From Mycolicibacterium lacusdiani (GTDB lineage Bacteria; Actinomycetota; Actinomycetes; Mycobacteriales; Mycobacteriaceae), in assembly GCF_021916785.1 (NCBI RefSeq), contig NZ_JAKCFC010000004.1:1-64000 (forward strand): a stretch of 64,000 nt of DNA. Reading direction: 5' to 3'. Position numbers and translations under genes: made by a program. Numbering within the stretch: the first letter of the stretch is position 1; each line of letters starts with the position of its first letter. Below, piece after piece: positions 43,707 to 52,443 of the stretch. Below the pieces are notes generated by a model that worked only from the letters and a program-made list of their open reading frames with translations, did not search any database and was not told the DNA's origin.

Positions 43707-44389
43707 GGTCGGACGGCTTCGATCACGGCGAGCCGTTCGTAGCGACGACCCGGCTCGAGCCGGCCCGTGCGCTCCAGCCACGGAGCGCGCGCCTTCATCA
43801 CGGGGCCGAATGGAATGCGCTGATGGGTAACGACATTCGAGCGGAGGCCGGCCGCGCGGAGCGCTTCGACGGTCTGGTCGATGCCTGCGAATTCGGAGTG
43901 CACGACGAGCAGTCGTCCGCGCTCGGCCAACAGGTTCGGTGCGTACGCGCAGAGCGGGTCCAGTACCAGACGTCCGTCGATGCCCGCGTCGAACGCCAGC
44001 CGCGGGCCCGCGTTCTCCGGGAGGTTCTCTTCGCTCTCCTCGTCGAACGGCACGTACGGCGGGTTGCTCAACACGAGGTCGAACGGGCCGTACTCGGCTG
44101 CCCGGGCCCAGTGGCCGAGGTGCACGTCGACCTCGACGCCCGCAGCCACGGCGTTCGCGCGAGCGACTCGCACGGCACGGCTGCTCAGGTCGAAGGCGGC
44201 GACCGACGCTGCGCCCTGGGCTGCGGCGTTGATCGCCACGAAGCCGCTGCCCGTGCACAGGTCTGCGACCCGCAAACCGGCGGGTGGAGCGTGCCGCTCC
44301 ATCACGTCGACGATGAGTTGTGAATCTTCCTGAGGGCGATACACGCCTGCGGCGGTCATTTCGCTCGGCTCGAGGATGGCAGTTGTCAC
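43703..44389 (-). CDS. HemK2/MTQ2-like class I methyltransferase
   Basis: A 228-residue SAM-dependent methyltransferase. YRPQEDSQLIVDVM (about 18-31) matches the PrmC/Mtq2 opening, motif I is VADLCTGSGFVAINAA (about 41-56) and motif IV is LVLSNPPYVPF (about 102-112). NPPY is used for methylation of Gln, Asn or adenine nitrogen. There is no separate substrate-recognition domain as in PrmC. The target is unknown; coupling with a CDGSH protein and a nearby diiron enzyme hints at modification of a small molecule or peptide rather than a release factor. Confidence 0.87.
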   Translation of the reverse strand: MTTAILEPSEMTAAGVYRPQEDSQLIVDVMERHAPPAGLRVADLCTGSGFVAINAAAQGAASVAAFDLSSRAVRVARANAVAAGVEVDVHLGHWARAAEYGPFDLVLSNPPYVPFDEESEENLPENAGPRLAFDAGIDGRLVLDPLCAYAPNLLAERGRLLVVHSEFAGIDQTVEALRAAGLRSNVVTHQRIPFGPVMKARAPWLERTGRLEPGRRYERLAVIEAVRP

Positions 44390-44760
44390 ATCGGCTCCAT
44401 TTCCCCACGGTGGTTCGCCGTGTGGCTACAGCGACATATCCACTGGTGCCCTCTTGAAATCGAAATAAACCTGCCTGGTGAAGGGCCTGATCGAGATGCA
44501 CACTCGCTATGCGGGGCTCATCGGCGTACTGTTCGAGTAGTCCACTCTTGGACACCACGCGCCGTTTAGTTAGAAGCGGACGACAAGGCTGCACCGTTTG
44601 ATTCGGTCGCGCCCCCGCTTCGTTGAGTCTCCTGCGAGCGTCGGCACCCCGAAACCTCCCGTGCAGACACGGCAAATTGCCGGGTCCGTTCGCTACGGAC
44701 TGGATACGCCGCAGGTTGTCGCGGTCGTTTCCGTAGGACGCCTGTTAGGGGGTCCGCCCG
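44390..44760. other. 371-bp gap upstream of the SigF-like gene
   Basis: No convincing gene. It should hold the methyltransferase promoter (leftward) and that of the SigF-like gene (rightward). A weak SigF-type pattern, GTTT (44727-44730), 17 bp, GGGGGT (44748-44753), would place a transcript start near 44760, right at the ATG of the small upstream ORF. A 20-codon GTG ORF at about 44478 has no ribosome site and is not called. Confidence 0.35.
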
Positions 44761-44817
44761 ATGACTATCTCTGCTTTCGTGAATCAGGTCGACGAGTGTG
44801 CCGGAGGTGCCTCGTGA
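44761..44817 (+). CDS. Upstream ORF overlapping the SigF-like start
   Basis: ATG 44761 opens an 18-residue ORF, MTISAFVNQVDECAGGAS, whose TGA overlaps the sigma gene's GTG (GTGA). A purine-rich AGGGGG lies 8 bp before its ATG. It also contains the sigma gene's ribosome site (GGAGG). Translation of this ORF would deliver ribosomes straight to the sigma start, a typical coupling layout. Whether the peptide itself matters is unknown. Confidence 0.45.
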   Translation: MTISAFVNQVDECAGGAS

Positions 44818-45719
44818 CCATGCAAATGGACGCTCCCATGGACACTTCATACCGGGCCGCTGAGGTCGCACCGGACGACAAACTGGTGCACCTGGCTCCC
44901 CTGGCCGAGACGACACCCGTCGAGATCGCGCCGCCGGAGAGCCCCGCTACGGCATCACGCCGGAACAACGACGAATACGCCGACGTCATCGACATGTTCC
45001 GCGTCATGCGGATGTTCGACGAGGGCACACCGCAGCATCAGCGTCACCGCGACGCGATCATCGAACGGTGCCTACCTCTGGCCGAGCACATCGCGCGCCA
45101 CTATGACCGGCGCGGCGAGGACTTCGAGGACCTGCGTCAGATCGCCCGGCTGGGTCTGGTCAATGCGGTCAACCGCTTCGACGCCGAAAAGGGCAGCGGC
45201 TTCCTGTCTTTCGCCGTCCCCACGATGATGGGCGAGGTGCGTAGGCACTTCCGCGATCACGGTTGGGCCATGCATGTGCCGCGCCGGCTCAAGGATCGCC
45301 ACGTGCAGTTGACGCGCGCGATCTCCGAGCTCACGCAGACCAAGGGCCGTGCGCCGACACCGAGTGAGCTGGCGGAATACCTGGAGGTCGACCGCGCAGA
45401 CGTCGTCGAGAGCCTGGTGGCGTCGGCGGCCTACCGCACGCAGTCGATCGACGCGCCGGTGCCCGGTGGCGACGGTGACTCGAGGATGCTGGCCGACACG
45501 GTGGGCACCGTCGATCCGTCGTTCGCCCGCATCACCGACCAGGAGTCGGTGCGCCCGCTGATCGCCGGTCTGCCCGATCGCGAACGGACGATTCTGTATT
45601 TGCGCTTCTTCGAATCGATGACGCAGAGCCAGATCGCCGAGCGCATCGGGGTGTCGCAGATGCACGTGTCGCGGATCCTGGAGCGGACGCTCAAGGATCT
45701 GCGCGACAAGCTGGGTTAA
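44814..45719 (+). CDS. SigF/SigB-family RNA polymerase sigma factor
   Basis: A 301-residue group 3 sigma factor. After about 55 disordered residues come region 2 (CLPLAEHIARHYDRRGEDFE, DLRQIARLGLVNAVNRFD, FLSFAVPTMMGEVRRHFRDH), region 3 (VPRRLKDRHVQLTRAISELT) and region 4 (LPDRERTILYLRFFESMTQS, then ERIGVSQMHVSRILERTL). The type is the SigF/SigB stress and envelope sigma. No anti-sigma RsbW-like gene adjoins it, unlike mycobacterial sigF itself, so this is likely a paralogue. GTG 44814 has a GGAGG site 6 bp upstream. Confidence 0.88.
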   Translation: MTMQMDAPMDTSYRAAEVAPDDKLVHLAPLAETTPVEIAPPESPATASRRNNDEYADVIDMFRVMRMFDEGTPQHQRHRDAIIERCLPLAEHIARHYDRRGEDFEDLRQIARLGLVNAVNRFDAEKGSGFLSFAVPTMMGEVRRHFRDHGWAMHVPRRLKDRHVQLTRAISELTQTKGRAPTPSELAEYLEVDRADVVESLVASAAYRTQSIDAPVPGGDGDSRMLADTVGTVDPSFARITDQESVRPLIAGLPDRERTILYLRFFESMTQSQIAERIGVSQMHVSRILERTLKDLRDKLG

Positions 45720-46156
45720 CCCGCTACAGCGCCGCCCGCGTCGAGTTCGCGGGGTTTCGGCCACGAAGTCGGCATCTCGACTGCCCGTGCGCGGGCTGCG
45801 AGGGCCGACTTCGTCGCTGCGACCGCCGTGATCGCGGTTGCTGCGGCGACCCTCGCACCAGATGCGGCCGACGCCGTCGTGATCGCGGCGGCAGAACACC
45901 ACCGCTTCGCCTCGGCGAGCACGCGGTCGGTCGGTGCGACGCGAATGACCTCGCTCGCCGGGATGTAGACGTAGTGCATGGTGTCGACGGTCAGCGCCGT
46001 CGCGCCCAGCACGCTCGTCTCTCGGTAGACCTCGCCGCACTTGCGGCAGCGGACCTCGTAGCGCACCGCATCGGGACCGTCTTCGGTGAAGCAGTAATCA
46101 GCGATGGCGACACAGCTGGGGCAGCGGGCCACGCCACGCTCGACCACGGGATTCAT
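45716..46156 (-). CDS. Hypothetical zinc-ribbon protein
   Basis: A 146-residue protein. The N-terminal 50 residues hold two Cys pairs (CPSC at about 12-15 and CRKC at about 37-40), the layout of a zinc ribbon. The central part is ordered (TMHYVYIPASEVIRVAPTDR). The C-terminal third is Ala-rich (AAAITTASAASGARVAAATA). Function unknown. It is convergent with the sigma gene; their stop codons overlap in GGGTTAACCC (45713-45722). Confidence 0.65.
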   Translation of the reverse strand: MNPVVERGVARCPSCVAIADYCFTEDGPDAVRYEVRCRKCGEVYRETSVLGATALTVDTMHYVYIPASEVIRVAPTDRVLAEAKRWCSAAAITTASAASGARVAAATAITAVAATKSALAARARAVEMPTSWPKPRELDAGGAVAG

Positions 46157-46259
46157 GCACTGATCCTGCGTCTACGCGCGCGTCGATACAGCAGGTCCGA
46201 CCATGTCGATGCCGTCCCGGTACGAAAACGAGATCAGCGGCTCCGCGATGATGACTCCC

Positions 46260-47261
46260 ATGACCGATGTGCACGGGCGGGTATGGCGAGGGGGACGGCC
46301 GCAGGAGGACTTCTCCTTCGACCAGATCTCCGACTATCTCGCCGATGACGGCACGCTGGTGTGGGTCGACGTCTACGACCCGGACCACGCGACGCTGACG
46401 GCACTGGCCGACGAGCTGACGCTCAACGTGTGGGCGGTCGAGGACGCGATCGCGCCCAACGAGCGCACCAAGGCCACCGTCTACCACTCGCACACGTTCT
46501 TCACCGTCTACGCGATCGATACGGTCGCGCCCACCGACGACTCCAGCTCGACGCTGCTCAAGTACCGCATCTCGGGCTTCGTCCTGCCGCGCGGGCTGAT
46601 CACGGTGCGGCTCCCGGCGGCGACGGGAGGGCGCTGGGACACCGGCCTGGTGTCGGATCGATTCGACGAGCTGGGCGGCCAGGAGCACGGCGTGGGCGCG
46701 CTCGTACACGGTCTGCTCGACGTGGTCGTCGACGGGCACTTCGATGCAGTGCAGGCCCTCGACGACGGCATCGAGGCGCTGGAGGACGAGCTCTTCGCCG
46801 AGGACGGCCCCAAGGGCGGCGGGCTGCAGCGAAGGACGTTCCGCTTCCGCAAGGACCTCGTCGAGCTGCGGCGCGTGGTGTTGCCGATGCGCGAGGTGGT
46901 CAGCGCGATCCAGCACCGCCGCCTCGACGCGAAGACGTCACCGGAACTAGACCCGCTCTACGCCGATCTGTACGACCACGTCCTGCGGGCGTCGGAGTGG
47001 ACGGAGTCGCTGCGCGACATGGTCACGACGGTGTTCGAGACCAATCTGTCGCTGCAGGACGCGCGGCTCAACACCGTGATGAAGAAGCTGACGGGCTGGG
47101 CAGCGATCATCGCAGTGCCGACGGCCGTCACCGGCTTCTACGGCCAGAACGTGCAGTATCCCGGCATCGAGACCGTGCACGGGTTCGTGGTCAGCTCGGC
47201 GATCATCGTGGTTCTGGTGGCGCTGCTGTACGTCACGTTCAAGCGACGCGACTGGCTGTGA
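46260..47261 (+). CDS. CorA-like magnesium/cobalt transporter with GQN signature
   Basis: About 333 residues from ATG 46260 (ATGs at 46248 and 46203 would add a few). The cytoplasmic funnel domain is followed by two C-terminal membrane spans (TGWAAIIAVPTAVTGFYG and FVVSSAIIVVLVALLYVTF). The pore loop between them reads YGQNVQYPG; the classical CorA signature is YGMN. Gln in place of Met marks a divergent subfamily (also seen in ZntB-like proteins, which have GIN). It could be a Mg2+ channel or carry another divalent ion. The final KRRDW tail is typical. Confidence 0.88.
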   Translation: MTDVHGRVWRGGRPQEDFSFDQISDYLADDGTLVWVDVYDPDHATLTALADELTLNVWAVEDAIAPNERTKATVYHSHTFFTVYAIDTVAPTDDSSSTLLKYRISGFVLPRGLITVRLPAATGGRWDTGLVSDRFDELGGQEHGVGALVHGLLDVVVDGHFDAVQALDDGIEALEDELFAEDGPKGGGLQRRTFRFRKDLVELRRVVLPMREVVSAIQHRRLDAKTSPELDPLYADLYDHVLRASEWTESLRDMVTTVFETNLSLQDARLNTVMKKLTGWAAIIAVPTAVTGFYGQNVQYPGIETVHGFVVSSAIIVVLVALLYVTFKRRDWL

Positions 47262-47364
47262 GCGCCGTTCGCCTCGGATCGCACGCCGCTCACCGTGACT
47301 AAGCGGGCCGCTCACCGACAGAGGGGTGCGCGCGTGCCCGGCGGGCAAATGCGAGACTCTTCGG

Positions 47365-48900
47365 ATGCAGATCGGGATTCCGCGCGAGTCACACGCGGGT
47401 GAGACGCGTGTCGCCGCCACGCCCCAGACCGTCGGGCAACTCCTCAAACTGGGCTATTCCGTCGTCGTCGAGTCCGGTGCCGGAGACGCCTCGAGCTTCT
47501 CCGATGCCGCCTACGTCGAGGCGGGCGCCAGTGTCGGGTCGCCCGAAGAGGCACTGTCCGCCGAGGTAGTGCTCAAGGTCAACGCGCCCAACGACGCCGA
47601 GATCGCAGCGCTCGCCGACCACGCCACGCTGGTCAGCCTCATCTCGCCGGCGCTGAACCCGGAACTGGTCGAGAAGCTGTCCGCTCGCCCCATCACGGTG
47701 CTGGCGATGGATGCCGTTCCGCGCATCTCGCGGGCGCAGTCACTCGACGTGCTGTCGTCGATGGCGAACATCGCCGGCTACCGCGCCGTCGTCGAGGCCG
47801 CGCACGCCTTCGGCCGGTTCTTCACCGGCCAGGTGACCGCGGCGGGCAAGGTCCCGCCCGCCAAGGTGCTGGTGGTCGGCGCGGGCGTGGCCGGCCTCGC
47901 CGCGATCGGCGCGGCGGGCAGCATGGGCGCCATCGTGCGGGCCACCGACCCGCGCCCCGAGGTCGCCGACCAGGTCAAGTCGCTCGGTGGCGAGTACCTG
48001 TACGTCGACAAGGAGGCCGCCGAGGTCTCGGCCACCGGCTACGCCAAGGAGATGGACGACGACTACAAGGCCCGCGAGGCCGCGCTCTACGCCGAACAGG
48101 CGGGCGACGTCGACATCATCATCACCACCGCACTCATCCCCGGTCGGCCGGCGCCCCGCATCATCACCGCCGACATGGTGGCATCGATGAAGCCGGGCAG
48201 CGTGATCGTCGACATGGCCGCGGCCAACGGCGGCAACGTCGAGGGCACCGTCGAGGACCAGGCCATCGTCACCGACAACGGCGTGACGATCATCGGGTAC
48301 ACCGATCTCGCCGGCCGGCTGCCTGCAACGGCGTCCCAGCTCTACGGCACCAACCTGGTCAACCTGCTCAAGCTGCTCACCCCGGAGAAGGACGGCCGGC
48401 TCACGCTGGACTTCGACGACGTCGTGCAGCGTTCGGTCACCGTCGTACGCGACGGCGAGACCACCTGGCCGCCCCCACCGGTCCAGGTCTCCGCGGCGCC
48501 GGCGGCTGCGGCCGCGGCCGCCCCGGTCGAGGCCCCCAAGGCCAAGGAGCCGATGACGGCCGGTCGCCGGTTGGGCATCACGCTCGCTGCCGCTGCGGTG
48601 CTGTTCGCCCTGCTGGCGTTGTCCCCAGCAGCGCTGCAAATGCACCTGACGGTCTTCGCGCTGGCGATCGTCATCGGCTACTACGTGATCGGCAACGTGC
48701 ACCATGCGTTGCACACACCGCTCATGTCGGTGACGAATGCGATCTCCGGGATCATCGTCGTCGGTGCCCTGCTGCAGGTCGGGGAACCCGACGGTGCGAT
48801 CGCCGCACTGGCCACCCTCGCCATCCTGCTCGCCAGCATCAACATCTTCGGTGGCTTCGCGGTCACCCGCCGCATGCTCGCGATGTTCTCCCGCAGCTAG
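47365..48900 (+). CDS. pntA: NAD(P) transhydrogenase subunit alpha, full length
   Basis: A 511-residue PntA. The NAD-binding domain I covers about 1-380 ([58 protein letters not shown]). An Ala/Pro linker follows at about 385-410, then four membrane spans to the end. In M. tuberculosis this protein is split into pntAa and pntAb; here it is one chain, as in E. coli. With PntB it couples the proton gradient to NADPH formation. ATG 47365 gives the usual opening. Confidence 0.94.
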   Translation: MQIGIPRESHAGETRVAATPQTVGQLLKLGYSVVVESGAGDASSFSDAAYVEAGASVGSPEEALSAEVVLKVNAPNDAEIAALADHATLVSLISPALNPELVEKLSARPITVLAMDAVPRISRAQSLDVLSSMANIAGYRAVVEAAHAFGRFFTGQVTAAGKVPPAKVLVVGAGVAGLAAIGAAGSMGAIVRATDPRPEVADQVKSLGGEYLYVDKEAAEVSATGYAKEMDDDYKAREAALYAEQAGDVDIIITTALIPGRPAPRIITADMVASMKPGSVIVDMAAANGGNVEGTVEDQAIVTDNGVTIIGYTDLAGRLPATASQLYGTNLVNLLKLLTPEKDGRLTLDFDDVVQRSVTVVRDGETTWPPPPVQVSAAPAAAAAAAPVEAPKAKEPMTAGRRLGITLAAAAVLFALLALSPAALQMHLTVFALAIVIGYYVIGNVHHALHTPLMSVTNAISGIIVVGALLQVGEPDGAIAALATLAILLASINIFGGFAVTRRMLAMFSRS

Positions 48901-48932
48901 AGCTTGCCCAACCGATCGGAACCAATCTCCCC

Positions 48933-50354
48933 ATGTTGACCCTGGAAACTGCTGCGACCGCGGCCTATGTCGTGGCAGCACTGCTCTTCGTCCTCTCCCT
49001 GGCCGGACTGTCCAGGCACGAGACGTCCCGCGCCGGCATCAGCTTCGGCATCGTGGGCATGGCGATCGCGCTCATCGCGACCATCGCGCTGGCCATCAAC
49101 CACGAGATCGAGCCGTTGGGCCTCGGGCTGCTGTTCGGCGCCATGGCGATCGGCGCCGCCATCGGGCTCTGGCGGGCCCGGATCGTCGAGATGACGGGCA
49201 TGCCCGAGCTGATCGCACTGCTGCACTCGTTCGTCGGCCTGGCTGCGGTACTGGTGGGCTGGAACGGCTACCTGCACATCGAGGCTCACCCCGACGGGCC
49301 GGATGCCGTCGCGATGTCCGAGCAGGGCATGCTCGGCATCCATTCCGCTGAGGTGTTCATCGGCGTGTTCATCGGCGCGGTCACCTTCACCGGGTCGATC
49401 GTGGCCAACCTCAAACTGTCGGCCCGGATGAAGTCAGCGCCACTGATGCTGCCCGGGAAGAACATCCTCAACCTCGGATCGCTGGTGCTCTTCGCAGCGC
49501 TGACGGTCTGGTTCGTCATCGATCCGCAGCTGTGGTTGCTGATTGCGGTCACCGCGCTCGCGCTGCTGCTCGGCTGGCACCTGGTGGCATCCATCGGCGG
49601 CGGCGACATGCCGGTCGTGGTGTCCATGCTCAACAGCTACTCGGGCTGGGCGGCCGCCGCGGCCGGCTTCCTGCTCGGCAACAACCTGCTGATCGTCACC
49701 GGCGCGCTGGTCGGCTCCTCCGGTGCGTACCTGTCCTACATCATGTGCAAGGCCATGAACCGGTCCTTCATCTCCGTGATCGCAGGCGGCTTCGGGATCG
49801 AGGCCGGGCCCGCCGACGACAAGGACTACGGCGAGCACCGCGAGATCACTGCCGAGGGTGCAGCCGAACTGCTCGGCTCGGCGAGCTCGGTCATCATCAC
49901 CCCCGGCTACGGCATGGCGGTCGCGCAGGCGCAGTACGGCGTCGCCGACCTCACCCGCAAGCTGCGCGAGCGCGGCGTCGACGTGCGGTTCGGCATCCAC
50001 CCCGTCGCGGGCCGCCTGCCCGGCCACATGAACGTGCTGCTGGCCGAGGCCAAGGTGCCCTACGACGTCGTCCTGGAGATGGACGAGATCAACGACGACT
50101 TCGACGGCACCTCCGTCGTTCTGGTCATCGGCGCCAACGACACCGTCAACCCCGCGGCGTCCGAGGATCCCAGCAGCCCGATCGCGGGCATGCCGGTGCT
50201 GACGGTGTGGAACGCCGACAACGTCATCGTGTTCAAGCGCTCGATGGCGTCGGGCTACGCCGGCGTGCAGAACCCGCTGTTCTTCCGGGACAACACGCAG
50301 ATGCTCTTCGGCGACGCCAAGGACCGCGTGGACGCGATCAACGCCGCGCTGTAG
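48933..50354 (+). CDS. pntB: NAD(P) transhydrogenase subunit beta
   Basis: A 473-residue PntB. Eight or nine membrane spans cover about 1-265 ([51 protein letters not shown]). The NADP-binding domain III follows, with [20 protein letters not shown] (about 322-341), [18 protein letters not shown] and [11 protein letters not shown]. It lies 32 bp after pntA and forms the proton-translocating transhydrogenase with it. Confidence 0.95.
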   Translation: MLTLETAATAAYVVAALLFVLSLAGLSRHETSRAGISFGIVGMAIALIATIALAINHEIEPLGLGLLFGAMAIGAAIGLWRARIVEMTGMPELIALLHSFVGLAAVLVGWNGYLHIEAHPDGPDAVAMSEQGMLGIHSAEVFIGVFIGAVTFTGSIVANLKLSARMKSAPLMLPGKNILNLGSLVLFAALTVWFVIDPQLWLLIAVTALALLLGWHLVASIGGGDMPVVVSMLNSYSGWAAAAAGFLLGNNLLIVTGALVGSSGAYLSYIMCKAMNRSFISVIAGGFGIEAGPADDKDYGEHREITAEGAAELLGSASSVIITPGYGMAVAQAQYGVADLTRKLRERGVDVRFGIHPVAGRLPGHMNVLLAEAKVPYDVVLEMDEINDDFDGTSVVLVIGANDTVNPAASEDPSSPIAGMPVLTVWNADNVIVFKRSMASGYAGVQNPLFFRDNTQMLFGDAKDRVDAINAAL

Positions 50355-50358
50355 CCCC

Positions 50359-51222
50359 ATGGCCCGCGTCCCCGCGTGGTCGGTGCCGCTGTTCTTCGTC
50401 GTGGGCGCGGTGTCGCAGTACGCCGGCGCAGCGGTGGGCGTGTTCCTGTTCGAGACCACCGACCCCGCGGCAGTGGCGTGGCTGCGGGCGGCCGCGGCTG
50501 CGATGGCACTGCTCGTGTGGCGACGTCCGTGGCGCACCCGCTGGACCCGCCGCACGATCGTTGCCGCGGGCGGATTCGGCATCGTGACGGTGGCCATGAA
50601 CGTCGCGTTCTTCGAGGCGATCGCCCGCATCCCGCTCGGCACTGCCGTGGCCATCGAGTTCCTCGGTCCGGTCGCGGTGGCGGCGCTCGGATCTCGGCGT
50701 GGCCGTGACATGGTCGCCGTGGTCCTCGCCGCCGGAGGCGTCGCGGCGTGTGCGGGCGTGCAGGCGGGTGCCGACGCCGTCGGGGTCGGCTTCGCGCTCT
50801 TGGCCGCCGCGCTGTGGGCCGGCTACATCCTGCTCGGCAAGCGGGTCGCCGATGCGGGGGCCGGCCTCGACTCACTGGCCGTCGGGATGGCCGTCGCGGC
50901 GGTGGTGCTCGCGGCGCCCCTGTTGCTGGGTCAGTTGATCGACGACGCTTCGGTGTTCGCCTATCCCCGCACCTGGCTGCTGGGCGCCGCGGTGGGCGTC
51001 CTGTCGACCGCGGTGCCGTACGGCCTCGACCAGGTGGTGCTGACGCGGATCGGCCGGGCGCGGTTCGCGCTGCTGCTGGCGCTGCTGCCCGCGACCGCGG
51101 CCATCGTCGGTGCCATCGCGCTGGCGCAGCGGCCGACCGTCGCCGAGGCGGTGGGCATCGCACTGGTGATGGTGGCTCTGGTGGTGGCGTCCGGCGGCGA
51201 TACAGTGGCCTCGAGAAACTAG
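50359..51222 (+). CDS. EamA/DMT family exporter (RhtA-like)
   Basis: A 287-residue membrane protein with ten predicted spans in two EamA repeats. The first repeat contains AVAWLRAAAAAMALLVW and IPLGTAVAIEFLGPVAVAAL, the second LSTAVPYGLDQVVLTRIGRA and ALLPATAAIVGAIALAQRPT. The EFLGP and RPT motifs resemble RhtA-type threonine/homoserine exporters. Substrate unknown. It starts 5 bp after pntB and precedes the acyl-CoA dehydrogenase by 12 bp, so these form one transcription unit. Confidence 0.87.
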   Translation: MARVPAWSVPLFFVVGAVSQYAGAAVGVFLFETTDPAAVAWLRAAAAAMALLVWRRPWRTRWTRRTIVAAGGFGIVTVAMNVAFFEAIARIPLGTAVAIEFLGPVAVAALGSRRGRDMVAVVLAAGGVAACAGVQAGADAVGVGFALLAAALWAGYILLGKRVADAGAGLDSLAVGMAVAAVVLAAPLLLGQLIDDASVFAYPRTWLLGAAVGVLSTAVPYGLDQVVLTRIGRARFALLLALLPATAAIVGAIALAQRPTVAEAVGIALVMVALVVASGGDTVASRN

Positions 51223-51233
51223 GAGATGCAACC

Positions 51234-52373
51234 ATGCCGGTCGACCGCCTGCTCCCCTCCGACGAGGCCGCCGAGCTGATCGCGCTGACCCGCGACGTCG
51301 CCGACAAGGTGCTCGACCCAATCGTCGACGAGCACGAGCGCACCGAGACCTACCCCGACGGGGTGTTCGCGCAACTGGGCGCCGCGGGCCTGCTGAGCCT
51401 GCCGCAGCCCGAGGAGTGGGGCGGCGGCGGCCAGCCGTTCGAGGTGTACCTGCAGGTGCTCGAGGAACTGGCCGCGCGGTGGGCGGCGGTCGCCGTCGCC
51501 GTCAGCGTGCACAGCCTGTCGTCGCACCCGCTGTTGACCTTCGGCACCGACGAGCAGAAGCAGCGTTGGCTGCCCGGGATGCTGTCTGGCGACCAGATCG
51601 GCGCGTACAGCCTCTCCGAGCCGCAGGCCGGGTCCGACGCAGCGGCGTTGCGGTGCAGCGCCATTGGCGACGACGACGGCTACGTGCTGAACGGGTCGAA
51701 GTCGTGGATCACCCACGGTGGCGTCGCGGACTTCTACACGTTGTTTGCGCGGACGGGCGAGGGCAGCAAGGGGATCTCGTGCTTCCTCGTCCCCGGTGAC
51801 CTGGAGGGGCTGACGTTCGGCAAGCCCGAGGAGAAGATGGGCCTCGCCGCCGTACCGACGACGTCGGCGTTCTACGAGAACGCGCGCATCGACGCCGACC
51901 GCCGGATCGGCGCCGAGGGTCAGGGGCTCCAGATCGCGTTCAGTGCGCTGGACTCGGGACGGCTGGGCATCGCCGCCGTCGCGGTCGGCATCGCCCAAGC
52001 CGCGCTCGACGAGGCGACGCGTTACGCCAACGAGCGAACGACGTTCGGCCGCAAGATCATCGACCACCAGGGCCTCGGCTTCCTGCTGGCCGACATGTCG
52101 GCCGCGACGGTGAGCGCCCGCGCCACCTACCTCGACGCTGCCCGCCGACGCGACCTCGGGCTGCCGTACGGCGCGCAGGCCAGCGTCGCCAAGCTCATCG
52201 CCACCGACGCGGCCATGAAGGTCACCACCGACGCGGTGCAGGTGTTCGGCGGCGCCGGCTACACCCGCGACTACCGCGTCGAACGGTTCATGCGCGAAGC
52301 GAAGATCACCCAGATCTTCGAGGGCACGAACCAGATTCAGCGCCTGGTGATCGCGCGCGGCCTGACCAGTTAA
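51234..52373 (+). CDS. Acyl-CoA dehydrogenase
   Basis: A 379-residue flavoenzyme. The N-terminal helical domain ends with PEEWGGGGQPFEVYLQVLEE. The FAD-contact segment is GAYSLSEPQAGSDAAALRC (about 122-140) and WITHGGVADFYTLFAR follows. The C-terminal domain contains YANERTTFGRKIIDHQGLGF and QVFGGAGYTRDYRVERFMRE (about 338-357); EGTNQIQRLVIARGL holds the likely catalytic base Glu in the EGT position. The fit is to short/medium-chain enzymes (FadE25-like). Ribosome site AGGAG precedes ATG 51234. Last gene of the pntAB unit. Confidence 0.92.
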   Translation: MPVDRLLPSDEAAELIALTRDVADKVLDPIVDEHERTETYPDGVFAQLGAAGLLSLPQPEEWGGGGQPFEVYLQVLEELAARWAAVAVAVSVHSLSSHPLLTFGTDEQKQRWLPGMLSGDQIGAYSLSEPQAGSDAAALRCSAIGDDDGYVLNGSKSWITHGGVADFYTLFARTGEGSKGISCFLVPGDLEGLTFGKPEEKMGLAAVPTTSAFYENARIDADRRIGAEGQGLQIAFSALDSGRLGIAAVAVGIAQAALDEATRYANERTTFGRKIIDHQGLGFLLADMSAATVSARATYLDAARRRDLGLPYGAQASVAKLIATDAAMKVTTDAVQVFGGAGYTRDYRVERFMREAKITQIFEGTNQIQRLVIARGLTS

Positions 52374-52437
52374 CCGCGAGCAGACACCAACTCGCACTCA
52401 GAGCCCCCTCCGCGTGCGAGTTGGTGTCTGCTCGCGG
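52374..52437. terminator. Long perfect hairpin between convergent genes
   Basis: Two perfectly complementary 24-bp arms (52374-52397 and 52414-52437, beginning CCGCGAGCAGACACC) flank a 16-nt loop. The hairpin begins directly after the acyl-CoA dehydrogenase stop and ends 7 bp before the MMPL stop. It has no U-tract on either side, like many mycobacterial terminators, and would act in both directions. The arm sequence may also be a member of a dispersed intergenic repeat family. Confidence 0.8.
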
Positions 52438-52443
52438 GCGCGC

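Noticed and set aside
44478..44540. 20-codon GTG ORF (MKGLIEMHTRYAGLIGVLFE) upstream of the SigF-like gene
   Set aside because: Preceded by a close in-frame stop, no ribosome site and no recognisable similarity; likely chance.
45713..45722. GGGTTAACCC palindrome joining the stop codons of the sigma and zinc-ribbon genes
   Set aside because: Only 10 bp and explained by two overlapping TAA stops in convergent genes; too short for a terminator by itself.
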